Assembly: GCF_036850765.1 (NCBI RefSeq)
Contig: NC_089495.1
Span: 65,014,410-65,078,409, forward strand
Direction of reading: 5' to 3'
DNA: 64,000 nt
Origin: Saccopteryx bilineata
Lineage: Eukaryota > Chordata > Mammalia > Chiroptera > Emballonuridae
Shown here: one piece after another, positions 45,128-55,731 of the stretch
Layout: every line of letters starts with the position of its first letter
How positions within the stretch are numbered: the stretch's first letter is position 1
The notes under the pieces: model-generated
What the model was told of the DNA's origin: nothing
The model's database searches: none
The model's input: only the letters and a program-made list of their open reading frames with translations
Position numbers and translations under genes: made by a program

Positions 45128-45452
45128 TTTATAAATTGCTTTCTGTTAGTTTTGTATCTTGTTTGATTCTTCTCTTTTGTTTTTCTATCATTTGTTTTTG
45201 TTTGTTTGTGTTTCATACTTCTTTCCTCTGTTGCTACCTTTTTTAAGTCAAGTGTTTTTGTGGTGGTTTTTTCAAGGGTGGTTACCATTAAGTAATGAAA
45301 AGGGTACCTACCATATTCAATGTAGTATTCTATCTTATGCGTATTTCTGCACTTCATTGTCCTTTGCTACTGTTAATATCCATCCTCTCCCCCCTTTTTT
45401 TCCTTTGTTGTCACATTTTAAATTTGGTTTTATTGTGTTCTTGGTGGAGCTG
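45128..45452 (-). other. L1 inter-ORF region
   Basis: 325 bases between the ORF1 stop and the ORF2 Met, several times longer than the roughly 60 bases I recall for human L1. The open frame at 45357-45118 has no recognisable similarity. A long spacer bears on how ORF2 translation is initiated in this lineage. Confidence 0.8.
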
Positions 45453-46448
45453 TTACTTGTGGTGTTGTTTTCTTTTGTTCTTTGAATCTGGTTGGAAAAC
45501 CCCCTTTAGTATTTCCTGGAGTGGGGGCTTTCTGCTGATAAATTCTCTCATCTTTTCTGTATTTGTGAATGTTTTTATATCTCCTTCGTACTTGAAGGAT
45601 AGCTTTGATGGGTATAGTATTCTTGGCTGAAAGTTCCTCTCTTTCAGGGCTTTAAATATTGGGGTCCACTCTCTTCTAGCTTGTAGAGTTTCTGCTGAGA
45701 AATCTGATGATAATCTAATAGGCCTTCCTTTATATGTTGTACTCTTCTTTTCCCTGGCTGCCTTGAGAATTTTTTCTTTGTCATTGGTTTGTGTCATCTT
45801 CATTATAATGTGCCTTGGAGTGGGTTTGTTGGGGTTAAGAAGACTCGGTGTTCTGTTTGCTTCTTGAATTTGAGGCTTTAGTTCTTTCCACAGGCTTGGG
45901 AAGTTCTCGTCTATTATTTGTTTGAGTATATTCTCCATTCCATTTTCTTTCTCTTCTCCCTCTGATATACCTATTATTCTTATGTTATTCTTTCTGATGG
46001 AGTCAGACAATTCCTGTAGGGCTTTCTCGTTTTTTATTATTTTTGAGTCTCTTTCTTCTTCTCTCTGTTGTGCCTCAAGTTGCTTGTCTTCTATTTCACT
46101 AATCCTATCTTCTATCTGGGCTGTTCTGTTAGCTAAGCTTTTTACCTCGTTTTTCAGGTCATGAATTGAGTTTTTCATTTCTGTTTGATTTGTTTTTATA
46201 GTTTCAATTTCCTTGGTAATATATTCTTTGTGTTCATTGAGTTGTTTTCTGATCTCCCTAAATTGCCTTTCTGTGTTTTCTTGTATATCTCTGAGTATTT
46301 TTAAGATTTCTATTTTAAATTCTCTGTCATTTAGCTCCAAGGCTTCCAATATGTTAAGTCTTTTCTCCATAGATTTTTCCACATCTATTTGTGTTACCTC
46401 TCTTTCTTTTGTATCCATAATATTCGATTTCCTCTTTCTTATTGGCAT
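45453..46448 (-). CDS. L1-ORF1: L1 ORF1 protein (RNA-binding chaperone), intact
   Basis: 331 residues, close to the about 338 of human ORF1p. A basic N-terminus (MPIRKRKSN) is followed by a heptad-patterned, Glu/Lys-rich coiled coil over about residues 30-150. An RRM-like domain begins near NNIRIIGISEGEEKENG, and the C-terminal domain includes REKKSTTYKGRPIRLSSDFS and LQARREWTPIF. ORF1p trimerises and coats L1 RNA in the cytoplasm. The start at 46448 is the first Met. A second Met at residue 11 (MDTKEREV) could be the real one. No stop or shift interrupts it. Confidence 0.95.
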   Translation of the reverse strand: MPIRKRKSNIMDTKEREVTQIDVEKSMEKRLNILEALELNDREFKIEILKILRDIQENTERQFREIRKQLNEHKEYITKEIETIKTNQTEMKNSIHDLKNEVKSLANRTAQIEDRISEIEDKQLEAQQREEERDSKIIKNEKALQELSDSIRKNNIRIIGISEGEEKENGMENILKQIIDENFPSLWKELKPQIQEANRTPSLLNPNKPTPRHIIMKMTQTNDKEKILKAAREKKSTTYKGRPIRLSSDFSAETLQARREWTPIFKALKERNFQPRILYPSKLSFKYEGDIKTFTNTEKMREFISRKPPLQEILKGVFQPDSKNKRKQHHK

Positions 46449-48829
46449 CTGAGAGTGGTCTTGTTGATAGCACTAATTAGAATTAATAAAGAGTAAAAAA
46501 AAAAAAAAAGGTAAAACACCCCACAAAAAAAAACACAGTAATAATTTATTATTTCCCCCTTTTTTCTTTCTTCTTTTTCCCTCCTCTCCCCTCCTCAGGG
46601 AAATATCGTGATGACCTGTGAATTATATTATGCTAAATGGAACAAAAACTGCCTATAATGGAGGGCCTGATTTGGGGTAAAGAATTCAAGGGGCAAAAAA
46701 AGGGAGTAGGGACCTACTAAATGCAAAAAAAAGGGAAGAAAATCTTAGACAAGCATAAGATGATTTGCTTGTAAGTGATGGTTGACTAAGAGATATAATG
46801 AGAGGGATAAGAGGGAACCAGAAAAAAGGAGGAAAAAAAAGAATAATAAAGAAGAAAAAAATAAAAATAATAAGTAAAAATCTGTTTATTAAGTGGAGCG
46901 AAGACTAAATACAATGGAGACCTTGGGTTGGGAGGAATGCTAGTGAGTTAAAAAGCAACGTAAAAAGTACCCAAAATGCCACAAAAATAAACAAACAAAA
47001 AAATAACAAAAACAAAAGCGAAAAAGAAAAATAAAGCCAAAAAAAACCTTGAGTCCCAAATTAACTAATTTGTTCGTGATTGAGGATTAAATGGGAGGGA
47101 AGTAAAATGAGAAAAGAAAAAACGAATAGAAAGGAAAAAATAAGAAAAAGAGAAAAATGAAGGAAGAAAAAAAAGGAAGAGAAAAAAAACAAAATAAAGC
47201 AAAACAAAAGAGGAGAGAGTGAGAGTTAAGTGTTTTGGAGTATAACCTTTAAGGAGGGTGAGGATGAAGAAGAGAAATAAAATGTAACACTCATGGGTAG
47301 TGTAGTTCAAGAAAAGGGAAGCATAAGATGGGCAGAGAATAGAAGGACCGAGGTGGAGGAAATAGAAATAATAATAATAAAGGCAATAAGATAGAAGAAA
47401 CAAACTACAACAACAAAAAAATTAGTGGAACAAGTTGTAAAGTCTGTGGATTTTTCTTGATTTTGAGAGGTTAACTTCTTCCTTTTTCTTTTCTCTCCCT
47501 CTTCCTGGTCGGTGACTCTGTACCCCAGGCTCTGCCCCTGTGTCACACTTAGGTAGGGATTTGCAGTTGATGGAATTCTATGGCAATGTCATATAATTGG
47601 CTTTAGTCTTGCTGGTAGTCAAGGCTTGTTGGCGTTTGCAGGGTCCAACGATGAGAGAGTTTGCTTTCCTGGAGTCTCTCTCCTAGTCCCCCCTTCCTGA
47701 ATTAGCAGCCTGGTGATCCAGCTATAAGGCTGCAACTGCTTCTGCCTGGGGAGTAAGAGGCTCAAAGAGCTAGGAAATCCCCACTCTATCCCCACTCAGC
47801 ACAAGGCTTTGGGAAAGGCTCTGGCAGTCAGAGCCTCCAGTGTAATCAGGCAGGGGTGGGAGTCAATTGTTGTCAAGGTGACTGTTCAGCGCCTCGCATT
47901 CAGTTGGACCACTCAACCCAGGCTTTCCACACTTTGTAGCCTGTTTTGGCTGGGAAGAAGAGGCACTAGTCTCTGCTTGTGACTAGTGTAGTATAGATCT
48001 TATTATCTGCCAAGTCCATCTTGTTAGCGTTTATCCCTGAATATGGAGGCTCTATCAATCAGAAGTTGCCCCCACCCTTTAGCGAGAGATACTAAAAAAT
48101 ATCACGCCTCTTGTCTTGGATCGCTGAACTGAGAGAGATCTTATCAATTAGAACCCGTGGGTGCACAGATTTCATGGGTTAAGCTAATTTCAGTGATTGG
48201 GTCCGCAGCTGTGCTCCCGAAGGTATTTCAGGCTGTCTGCGCACCCCTCTCCAACACTTGATTGTTAGCTTAAATGGCTGGGTGAGGTGCCCCGCCCACG
48301 GAGAGAATCTCCCAAGTAGGGAAGACCGCCCTGGCGCCTCTCCCGCTCGCCCCGCCGCTGGCGGCTGGAGCGCACCGGGCGCAGGATAATGGGGCACCCT
48401 GGGTGTGCGGGCCAGTAGGGTGCTCTGGGCACGTGGAATTCCCAGGGCACGCGCACGTATGGGGTGCTCCGGGCACCGGTGGTTGGGGACTCTCACTCGC
48501 AGTGCGCTGGCCGCTGGGAACGTTAGCGGTGCTTGCTCTGCAACTGGACCGGGCGTGCGCCGGCGGCTGCTCGCCGCTCCCGAGTGTGGGCTGACTCACC
48601 ACAGGCGCACTCCCTCCGTGGCTTGAATGAACATCCCTGCGGTAGTTATCTTCCTCCACACCCTCATCTCTCAGATTCAAGTGATAACTTTCCTTTCCCG
48701 TTCAGTTTGTGTGGAACTCCGGAATGCTCCGAGGATAAATTTTTCTGTTTCTAGTTGATAAATTTGTTGTGATTTTGGGGAGATCTGTCGGACGCGCTGC
48801 TCACGGCGCCATTTCCATGACGTCACTCC
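46449..48829 (-). promoter_or_regulatory. L1 5' UTR and internal promoter, 2.4 kb
   Basis: The distal part (48180-48829) is strikingly CpG-rich for this window. The part nearer ORF1 (46480-47440) is homopurine/A-rich on the plus strand. At 2.38 kb it is far longer than the about 0.9 kb 5' UTR of human L1. Open frames in the GC-rich part (for example 48179-48680 in several frames) overlap one another on both strands and are compositional. Small blocks near 48256-48290 and 47640-47700 show no recognised domain. Confidence 0.85.
48804..48829 (-). promoter_or_regulatory. CRE and YY1-like sites at the L1 5' end
   Basis: The palindrome TGACGTCA (48818-48825) is a consensus CREB/ATF element, four bases from the L1 boundary. 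The next sense-strand block GGAAATGGCGCCG resembles a YY1 site (core ATGGCG). Human L1 also has a YY1 site near its start. The CRE is therefore the less expected part. Confidence 0.7.
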
Positions 48830-48959
48830 CCAAAGTTTCCAAATATTATAATCAATGATGAAACAATAGCATTAGGCTAACATATTCTTGGCATTGCATT
48901 ATCATCTTTCTACCTACCTTCCTAATCATGTTTTGTAACCCAAAATCTAATTATTAATA

Positions 48960-49600
48960 CAGTGGTACCTTGAGATACGAATTTAATTTGCTCTGTAACC
49001 GAGCTCGTCAGTCAACTCGTATATCAAACTGCCGATAGTGGACCCGTGCACCAACGCGCCAACTAGTGGCAGCTTCCTGAATCACGACCCGTATCTCAGA
49101 ATTTCACTCGGATCTCTAACAAAAATATGGACTGAGTTGCAGCTTGTGTCTTAAAATTTTTGTGGCCCTGGCTGGTTGGCTCAGTGGTAGAGCATTGGCC
49201 TGGTGTGCAGAAGTCCTGGGTTTGATTCCCGGCCAGGGCACACAGGAGAGGTGCCCATCTGCTTCTCCACCCCTCCCCCTCTCCTTCCTCTTTGTCTCTC
49301 TCTTCCCCTCCCGCAGCCAAGGCTCCATTGGAGCAAAGATGGCCCAGGTGCTGGGGATGGCTCCTTAGCCTCTGCCCCAGGCGCTTCAGTGGCTCTGGTC
49401 GCAGCAGAGCGACGCCGTAGAGGGGCAGAGCATCGCCCCCTGGTGGGCAGAGCGTCGCCCCTGGTGGCGTGCAGGGTGGATCCCGGTCGGGCACATGCGG
49501 GAGTCTGTCTGACTCTCTCTCCCCATTTCCAGCTGCAGAAAAATCCAAAAAAAAAAAAAATTTTTGTATGTTGGTCTGTTCGTATCTCTAGGTACCACTG
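48960..49600. mobile_element. Mariner/pogo-like MITE, copy 2, split by a SINE
   Basis: Left terminus CAGTGGTACCTTGAGATACG and right terminus CGTATCTCTAGGTACCACTG, inverted with one extra base, flanked by TA at 48958-48959 and 49601-49602. The interior shares CTCAGAATTTCACTCGGATC with the copy at 25476 (in opposite sense: TTGAAATCCGAGC and related blocks). The SINE is 49164-49556. Confidence 0.92.
49164..49556 (+). mobile_element. Type 1 (VES-like) SINE, young copy
   Basis: GGCCCTGGCTGGTTGGCTCA head, GGGTTTGATTCCCGG B box, body with GATGGCCCAGGTGCTGG. TSD AAAATTTTTGT at 49153-49163 and 49557-49567, overlapping the A tail. Inserted in the MITE. Confidence 0.95.
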
Positions 49601-49626
49601 TAGTATATCACTTATGTGCTTAAGGC

Positions 49627-50440
49627 AGTGGTTCTCTAACTTTTTGAAGTTGGGGCACATTTAAAATCCTACAAATAATTGTAGGTGCACTATATACACA
49701 TTTCTGAGAAATATGTTATAATAATTAAGTCAAATATTAAAGAAAAAATATAAAGACCAAGTGTGCTTTTATGGTAATTAAACAAAATAAATACAAAAAA
49801 TTAAATTTATTCTGACATTAAAAGACATTTTTATGTTACGTTTTTTGAGTTACACTTTTTAGAACTTGTAAAAAAGAGGGGTTAAAAAATGACAAAAAAG
49901 TTATCTTTTTATATACATAAATACATTCTTAGTAAGATTTAGAAAATTCAACAGGTCCCGGCACAAATATGTTAAGTTTTTTTATTCTTGTGTTTATGAG
50001 AAATATGAGCCTGATGTGTCCTAGTGATTTCTTCAATGTTTGGACATATATTTGTAAGGCAAACTCTCATTTCATCATCAATACATTGAACAATTCCTCT
50101 CTTTTTACTCTTAATTGTGTTGAGTACTGAAAACCCCCCACCGTACTAATTATTTTAACTTTATACCAAACAAAGGATAGAAGAAACTTGACTCCAGTCT
50201 TTCCAGGGAACATGGAGGGTAGTGTAAACAATCCAGCACCACAGCTTAACAGCCTTTTGCAGCCTAATCAGGTGGGGGGTTGGGCAGACTGTCAGCTTAC
50301 AGCCAATTCCCCACACTTCTGTCCCCCGAAAATCTCAACTCCAAAAACCCTATTGTTTTTTTTTCTCCCCTACAGGCACATATTTCTCTGGAATACCATA
50401 GTGAGCACCTGGAAATCTTCTAGGGCACACCAGTGAGCTC
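49627..50440 (-). mobile_element. hAT (Charlie-like) element with transposase C-terminal remnant
   Basis: The terminus CAGTGGTTCTCTAACTTTTT at 49627 is typical of hAT. On the minus strand, from about 50140 to 49970, a frame reads NTIKSKKRGIVQCIDDEM followed by TNICPNIEEITRTHQAHISH and a stop. This looks like the extreme C-terminus of a Charlie/ZBED-type hAT transposase. Upstream of it the sequence is non-coding up to a CCTAGAAGATTTCCAGGTGC end near 50440, so most of the coding region is deleted. Right terminus approximate. Confidence 0.75.
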
Positions 50441-51680
50441 TGGCTTAGGGTATGCTTATAAATATATGTGACATTTTGTGATTTCATTAATAAAATTTTC
50501 AGTTACTATGTAACTGAGGTATGAAACATGATTTTAAGAAAATGAAATCCAGAAGATTTATTTTAAATGTAAAAGTCTCTAATAAAAAATGCATAAAATC
50601 AAAAGAAGTTTTCAATGATAACAAAAATGAAGAAATAAAAAGTTCTGAAAATACTTGGTGGTTTTCTTTCTTATTTTTTAGGGCAAAATTATGATCTGTC
50701 TCTTCTATAATTAAAATCTTAGTGACATTTAATAATATAAGGAGATGCAAATTTCTATAAGCATTATTAAATATAAGAAATAAAATATATAACTGTAGAA
50801 AATAATTAAATCTACAAAATGCTTTTCTCTATAAAATTGGTTACAAAAGCTAATGAGAAAAATATGAGCAAAATATAAAAGGCTAACCTATCATCAAAAT
50901 TTCCACCCATTGCAAGTTGACTGTGCAATAAAAATTGAAAGGGAAAAAAATTTTAACCCCAAGTTTTTGAAATTATTTGGTATTCTTTACCAATAATATG
51001 TAGCTTTTATTAACGCCTTGGAAATTTTAAAACTTGTCAACTCAGAGAGAATATATATTTTATTTAAAATTAATCAAAATCTTAAATCAAGATCAATAGA
51101 AACACATTTGAAGTTTGTTTTTGTTTTCCTCAGATACTTACTTTATCCCAATCATTGCTCTGGAACAATCAAACCACACTATGCTATGATATATTATGTC
51201 CTCAAAGTTAAACTTGTTCCAAGGAAAAGGCACTGTTTTTCTTTTTCTTTTTTTTAGTGTTTACCCCAGTATGAATTTAAATCTACTTATTATATCAATA
51301 AAAAGGTTATATCTTGAAATTATAATTAATTATTGGTAGATAGAAAGTTGGTAGAGCTTCTGTACTTAGTGAAAAAAATAGTGATCTTTTTTCAAACAAT
51401 CAAAATCTTAGTATTGTATCAACCTGTTCCTCATAGGTACAAATTCAGCCATATATCTGATATCATTAAATGGAATTCTCATACTAGCTTTGATACAATA
51501 ACATCTGGAATAGTACATCAACATAAGTTGGCATCCAGCTACATTTTTTAGCTGAAATTTCTAAAGTCAGTGATGTGTTAGTTTTATTTAGGTGAATGCA
51601 AAAAGAATCAGACAATGACTAATGGTATGTGTTTACAACTAAGTAAGAAAAGTATAGATGCAAATGTATAAGGAAAAAAA
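50441..51680. other. AT-rich unassigned DNA
   Basis: No SINE head, terminal repeat or conserved frame. The open frames at 50499-50750 and 51018-51257 are low-complexity. Confidence 0.45.
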
Positions 51681-51723
51681 TGTTTCTTTAGAATGAAAAA
51701 AAAAAAAACTGCCTACCATTTAG

Positions 51724-52045
51724 AAGTGCGGGGTTTTGAGTCCTGAACTAGGGCACACAAGAGAAGCGCCCATTTGCTTCTCTACCATTCCCCCTCTCTT
51801 TCCTATCTCTCTCTTCTCCTCTTGCAACCAAGGCTCCACTGGAACAAAGTTGGCCCTGGTGCTGAGGATGGCTCCATGGACTCTACCTCAGGCACTAGAA
51901 TGGCTCCAGTTGCAGTGGAGCAATGCCCCAGATGGGCAGAGCATCACCCCCTGGTGGGCATACCAGGTAGATCGCGGTGGGGCTCATGCAGAAGTCTGTC
52001 TCTCTGCTTCCCTGCTTCTCACTTCAGAAAAATACACATACACAC
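51724..52045 (+). mobile_element. 5'-truncated type 1 SINE
   Basis: Begins near the B box (GTGCGGGGTTTTGAGTCC), continues GGGCACACAAGAGAAGCGCC and GGAACAAAGTTGGCCCTGG to a tail AAAATACACATACACACG. The first about 45 bases of the tRNA-like head are missing or degraded. Confidence 0.85.
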
Positions 52046-52060
52046 GAAATAAAAAAAATT

Positions 52061-52631
52061 GTCATCAATTAAAATATATTTTCACTAACTTATTTGTTTG
52101 AAAAAATATTCTGTGTTGTCAAAGCTTATTATATGCTTTCATTATTTGCTTAAATTTATTCTTAATTTTGAGTTATTTTATAAAATATTATGTACTGCTA
52201 CAGAAGCTTAAAGACTTTGAACAGGCACCTGAGCTAAAGTTTGACAGAATTTGTGTATCTGACATGAAAAAGTAGTGTATCTAGGAACTGTTATTTCAAA
52301 ACACTAAGATTTCATAAGATACGTACATTAAGGATCTGTGTGATTAACTTCTAAATGTCCTTTCTAACTGGCTTTACCAGTCAATAATCAAAATATTTTT
52401 GCTAATAGATAAATATGCCTATTATCCCAGATAATAAAGTTTATTTTAATTTATCACTTTTGCATAAAATTAAAACAAGTAATCATTTGTCAAAAACATT
52501 CATTCATGCAGCACCAAATGGTCATAACTTAACAGACATGCATGTGTAGGTGATGTTCCTACTTAATTAAAGGATAGTATGACTTTTTATTAAAAATATG
52601 CAGAAGAGCAAAACTGCAAGTGGGCTATTGC

Positions 52632-52632
<1 letters not shown>
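52061..52632. other. AT-rich spacer, nothing recognised
   Basis: No supported feature. Confidence 0.5.
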
Positions 52633-52634
<2 letters not shown>

Positions 52635-52666
<32 letters not shown>

Positions 52667-52960
52667 AGCAAGAGAGAGAGACAGACAGACAGACCAACAG
52701 GGACAGACAGACCAGAAAGAAAATTTTTTATTGCGGCATCTTAGTTGTGTATTAATTGCTTTCTCATATGTGCCTTGACCAGGGGGCTCCCATTGAGCCA
52801 GCAACCCTTTGCTCAAGCCAAAGACCTTGAGCTCAAGTCAGAGACTCGGAGCCTCAAGCTGGTGAGCCTGCACTCAAGCCAGTGACCTCGGGGTTTTAAA
52901 CCTGGGTCAGCAGCATCTCAGACCAATGCTCTATTCACTGTGCCACTGCCTGGTCAGGCA
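52635..52960 (-). mobile_element. Type 2 SINE with adjoining (CT)n/(GA)n repeat
   Basis: Minus head GCCTGACCAGGCAGTGGCAC, GACCCAGGTTTAAAACCCCG, the repeated GCTTGAG middle, CAAGGCACATATGAGAAAGC. Its CT-rich 3' end has expanded into a long (CT)n on one side and a GA/CAGA run on the other (52635-52710). TSD GCTATTGCATTT / GCTGTTGCATTT. Confidence 0.88.
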
Positions 52961-54109
52961 AGCTGTTGCATTTTAAATTTCCTGTTTTTGTATAGGCCAG
53001 TCTAGTCTTTCACAATGTGAAAAATTAATCCATCTATCTGCTCAGACATCAAATTTATCTTTTATCAGAGAAAAATTGCTATCATTTAGAAATATTGTTT
53101 CTAGGAAAATACAAAAATATATATGAAGGAAGTTAACATATAAAAGTTATATGCATGTGAGGGGATATAAACTTCTCAATTTACATGTCTTTCAAGGAGA
53201 GACATAATGAAAACAAATAAATCAAGTGAATAAACCAGTATGAAGCAATCAGGATAGAAACACTAAACAATAAAAATTTGGTTAATAGAAACTAATCACT
53301 TAGATACAGTACCAGGTTTAAACAGCAGTGGTAGATGTAGCATACTTTGATCTTAAAAACATCTGTCTATAATCCTAGCACTAACGCCTGAGAACCACAC
53401 TGTTATTAACTAACCTTTAGAGTTAAGTATTTCTGGATTGAGACTCACTGTGCAAGGAAAGCCTGTTATGCAGGTAGCAGGTACCTAGGTAGATGTCAGA
53501 CTATAAAATATGGTTCACCAATAGCTGTGCTTTGTTCAGAGTGGCTAAAGTTGCAAAACTATAAAATCTATCTGCTGCCTTTTGTTTGGAATTATTTTAA
53601 AATGGACTTGATTACATTTCTGTTTCAAGTCAGATTTGGTTTTATTTTACGAAGATTCAATTTGAGTGCTTGCAGTTTTCTTCATGACTAATTAAATTGC
53701 TGAGGAAAAAGATGTCTGGGTCAAATAACAGATTCTGCCTGAGTAACATGTGTTTTGCAGACTTTAAGCCTGGAGCAAAAACTTAAAATAAACACCAGCA
53801 ATCTAAAGACTTGGCGGTTGAGATATTTGCAAGAGGGGCACTTACCTAGCATTCCTGTGTCAGACCAATTCCAGATGGAAAAGAAATATCTCATTGTAAA
53901 TATCCTTAGATAAGCTTCTATTTAGAGACTTTTCCATCATTTAAATCAGTTAATTATTTAGTTATGTAACTGTACATTTTCCAACACATTTATTTTTGAA
54001 TTTACATACCACCAAGTTACATTGGGCAAGGCTGAATGTTTTGTTTCTGTTATTTGAGATTTGTTTTTAGTAAATGAGAGGAGTATGATTATAACTGAAT
54101 TCAAGTCAG
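52961..54109. other. AT-rich unassigned DNA
   Basis: No gene, SINE or inverted terminus supported. Confidence 0.45.
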
Positions 54110-54411
54110 TTCAAAAAAACTAATAACTATAATTTCACTGACATACGGTATATAAAAATGAGATTCATAGACATAGACAATAGGATTGTGATTTCCAGAG
54201 GGGAGGGATGGGGGATAAAGAGAGCCAAATATACAGTGACAGAAGATGGTTTGACTTTGAGTGATGGGCACACAATGCAATATATCAATCATGTACCTAT
54301 TAAATGTACACCTGAAACTTATATGGTCCTATGAACCAATATCACCCCATTCAATTTAAGAAAATTATAAAAATATTGCAAGGTATATATTCATTCTATT
54401 ACACTCTATTG
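54110..54411 (+). mobile_element. LINE-1 3' UTR fragment
   Basis: Contains TTTCCAGAGGGGAGGGATGG, ATGGGCACACAATGCAATAT, TGTACACCTGAAACTTATAT and TATCACCCCATTCAATTTAA, typical of the end of older mammalian L1. A hAT element is inserted just beyond its 3' end. Confidence 0.75.
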
Positions 54412-54773
54412 CAGGGGTCCCCAAACTACGGCCCGCAGGCTGCATGCGGCCCCTTGAGGCCATTCATCCGGCCCCCGCTGCAATTTCAGAAGGGGCACCT
54501 CTTTCATTGGTGGTCAGTGAGAGGAGCACATTAACCATCTCATTAGCCAAAAGCAGGCCCATAGTTCCCATTGAAATACTGGTCAGTTTGTTGATTTAAA
54601 TTTACTTGTTCTTTATTTTAAATATATTTGTTCCCATTTTGTTTTTTTACTTTAAAATAAGATATGTGCAGTGTGCATAGAAATTTGTTCATGGTGTTTT
54701 TTTATAGTCCGGCCCTCCAACGGTCTGAGGGACAGTGAACTGGCCCCCTGTGTAAAAAGTTTGGGGACCCCTG
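54412..54773 (+). mobile_element. hAT-family miniature element, copy 2, perfect 8-bp TSD
   Basis: Termini CAGGGGTCCCCAAACT and AGTTTGGGGACCCCTG are perfect inverted repeats. TSD CTCTATTG occurs at 54404-54411 and 54774-54781. It is collinear with 12826-13170 and retains about 33 bases missing there. Confidence 0.97.
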
Positions 54774-54781
54774 CTCTATTG

Positions 54782-55283
54782 TATCTCTCTGGGGTTTAGA
54801 TAATCTTTCTGTATACATTCTAGAGTGCATCCAAAATCACTTTACAAAGATGATCTTAGTCTTGTTTGTGGTATTACCACAATCCACCTTCATGGGTGGT
54901 CAGTGGCCTCTAATCACATTTTCTTGGTAGACTCCACAGCTTTTAAAGATGGTGTTGAGTGACTCTTCTGTTATTATTGTTTGTTTTTGATATGGATTTA
55001 CTAATCTAGCAACATAATTAGCTGGCTTTCAGTTTCTTGTCAACTATTGCTAAGTCCTGAACTCGTGTATGGTCAATAATTACCAAATCTTAGCTAAGAT
55101 AAATGTATTTATGGAAAATTAACTGAATGATATAGTAAGTGATTCTAAAATCGAATGTTTTGTAATCAACCATACATACATCAAAGCCAATATATAAAAG
55201 GGTGTTCACTGACTCCAGGTAAAATGAGAAAAAAATAGTGTTTTTACTTAAAGTAAATATGTGCAAACTAAGAAAACTTTTAA
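54782..55283. other. Spacer, nothing recognised
   Basis: AT-rich with no supported feature. Confidence 0.5.
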
Positions 55284-55288
55284 CAAGG

Positions 55289-55731
55289 TGTTGGAGCACA
55301 CCTGCTCTGAGAGGGATAATTTCGGTAGTGAGATTCCCAAGGTGAAAAAAACTGGAAGAGCCGAAGGCAAGTGTTGCATGTTTTAAGTTTTTATTCTGAC
55401 TTCATTCTGCTGTTCCTAAGCTACTAGAGCAGGCACGGGTATAAATAGAGCTTAATGACATTAGTGGCTAGGTACCAACATTACATCAACCTGGGTCCTA
55501 ATACACTAGTCTGGTGATGTTAATTTGCTGTGTTAGCTAGCCCATGCCATAAAAAGCAATCTTCTGGGCACCTGACCTAGAAGTGCCTGGGAATCAAGGC
55601 AAAACTAGCCCAATTAACACAGGGGAACTGGCATCTGGGTGGACTGCCCAGCACAGGAGAGCCGGTGCTGCTTGCAGTTTCTCATGAGAACCAGAGCGTA
55701 CATCCTGGGTTTCTCTATAAGGGTCCTCACA
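55289..55731 (-). repeat. ERV-L-like provirus 3' LTR
   Basis: On the minus strand it runs from TGTGAGGACCC to GTGTGCTCCAACA, 443 bases, with the same order of blocks as 61286-61723 and the solo LTR at 27260. The purine-rich CATAGGGGTAGAG on the minus strand just before it (55732-55745) is a candidate polypurine tract. Confidence 0.9.

Larger units (their letters stand above)
41045..48829 (-). mobile_element. L1: Full-length LINE-1 retrotransposon, nearly intact
   Basis: A 7.8-kb element on the minus strand: 5' UTR 48829-46449, ORF1 46448-45453, 325-bp inter-ORF 45452-45128, ORF2 45127-41301, 3' UTR 41300-41059, A-rich tail. The decamer CCAAAGTTTC flanks it (41035-41044 and 48830-48839) as a short TSD. 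ORF1 is uninterrupted. ORF2 has three lesions only. This makes it a young insertion relative to every other L1 piece in the window. As the retrotransposition machinery in sequence form, it is the kind of element that mobilised the SINEs. Confidence 0.96.

Noticed and set aside
45453..46448. ORF1 as a host RNA-binding gene
   Set aside because: Coiled coil plus RRM-like plus C-terminal domain, immediately upstream of L1 ORF2 with a 5' UTR and TSD. It is L1 ORF1.
48179..48754. CpG-rich block with several 60-136-residue frames on both strands, looking like a first exon or CpG-island promoter of a host gene
   Set aside because: It is the 5' end of the minus-strand L1, bounded by its TSD and collinear with ORF1 and ORF2. 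The frames overlap in all phases and share no domain.
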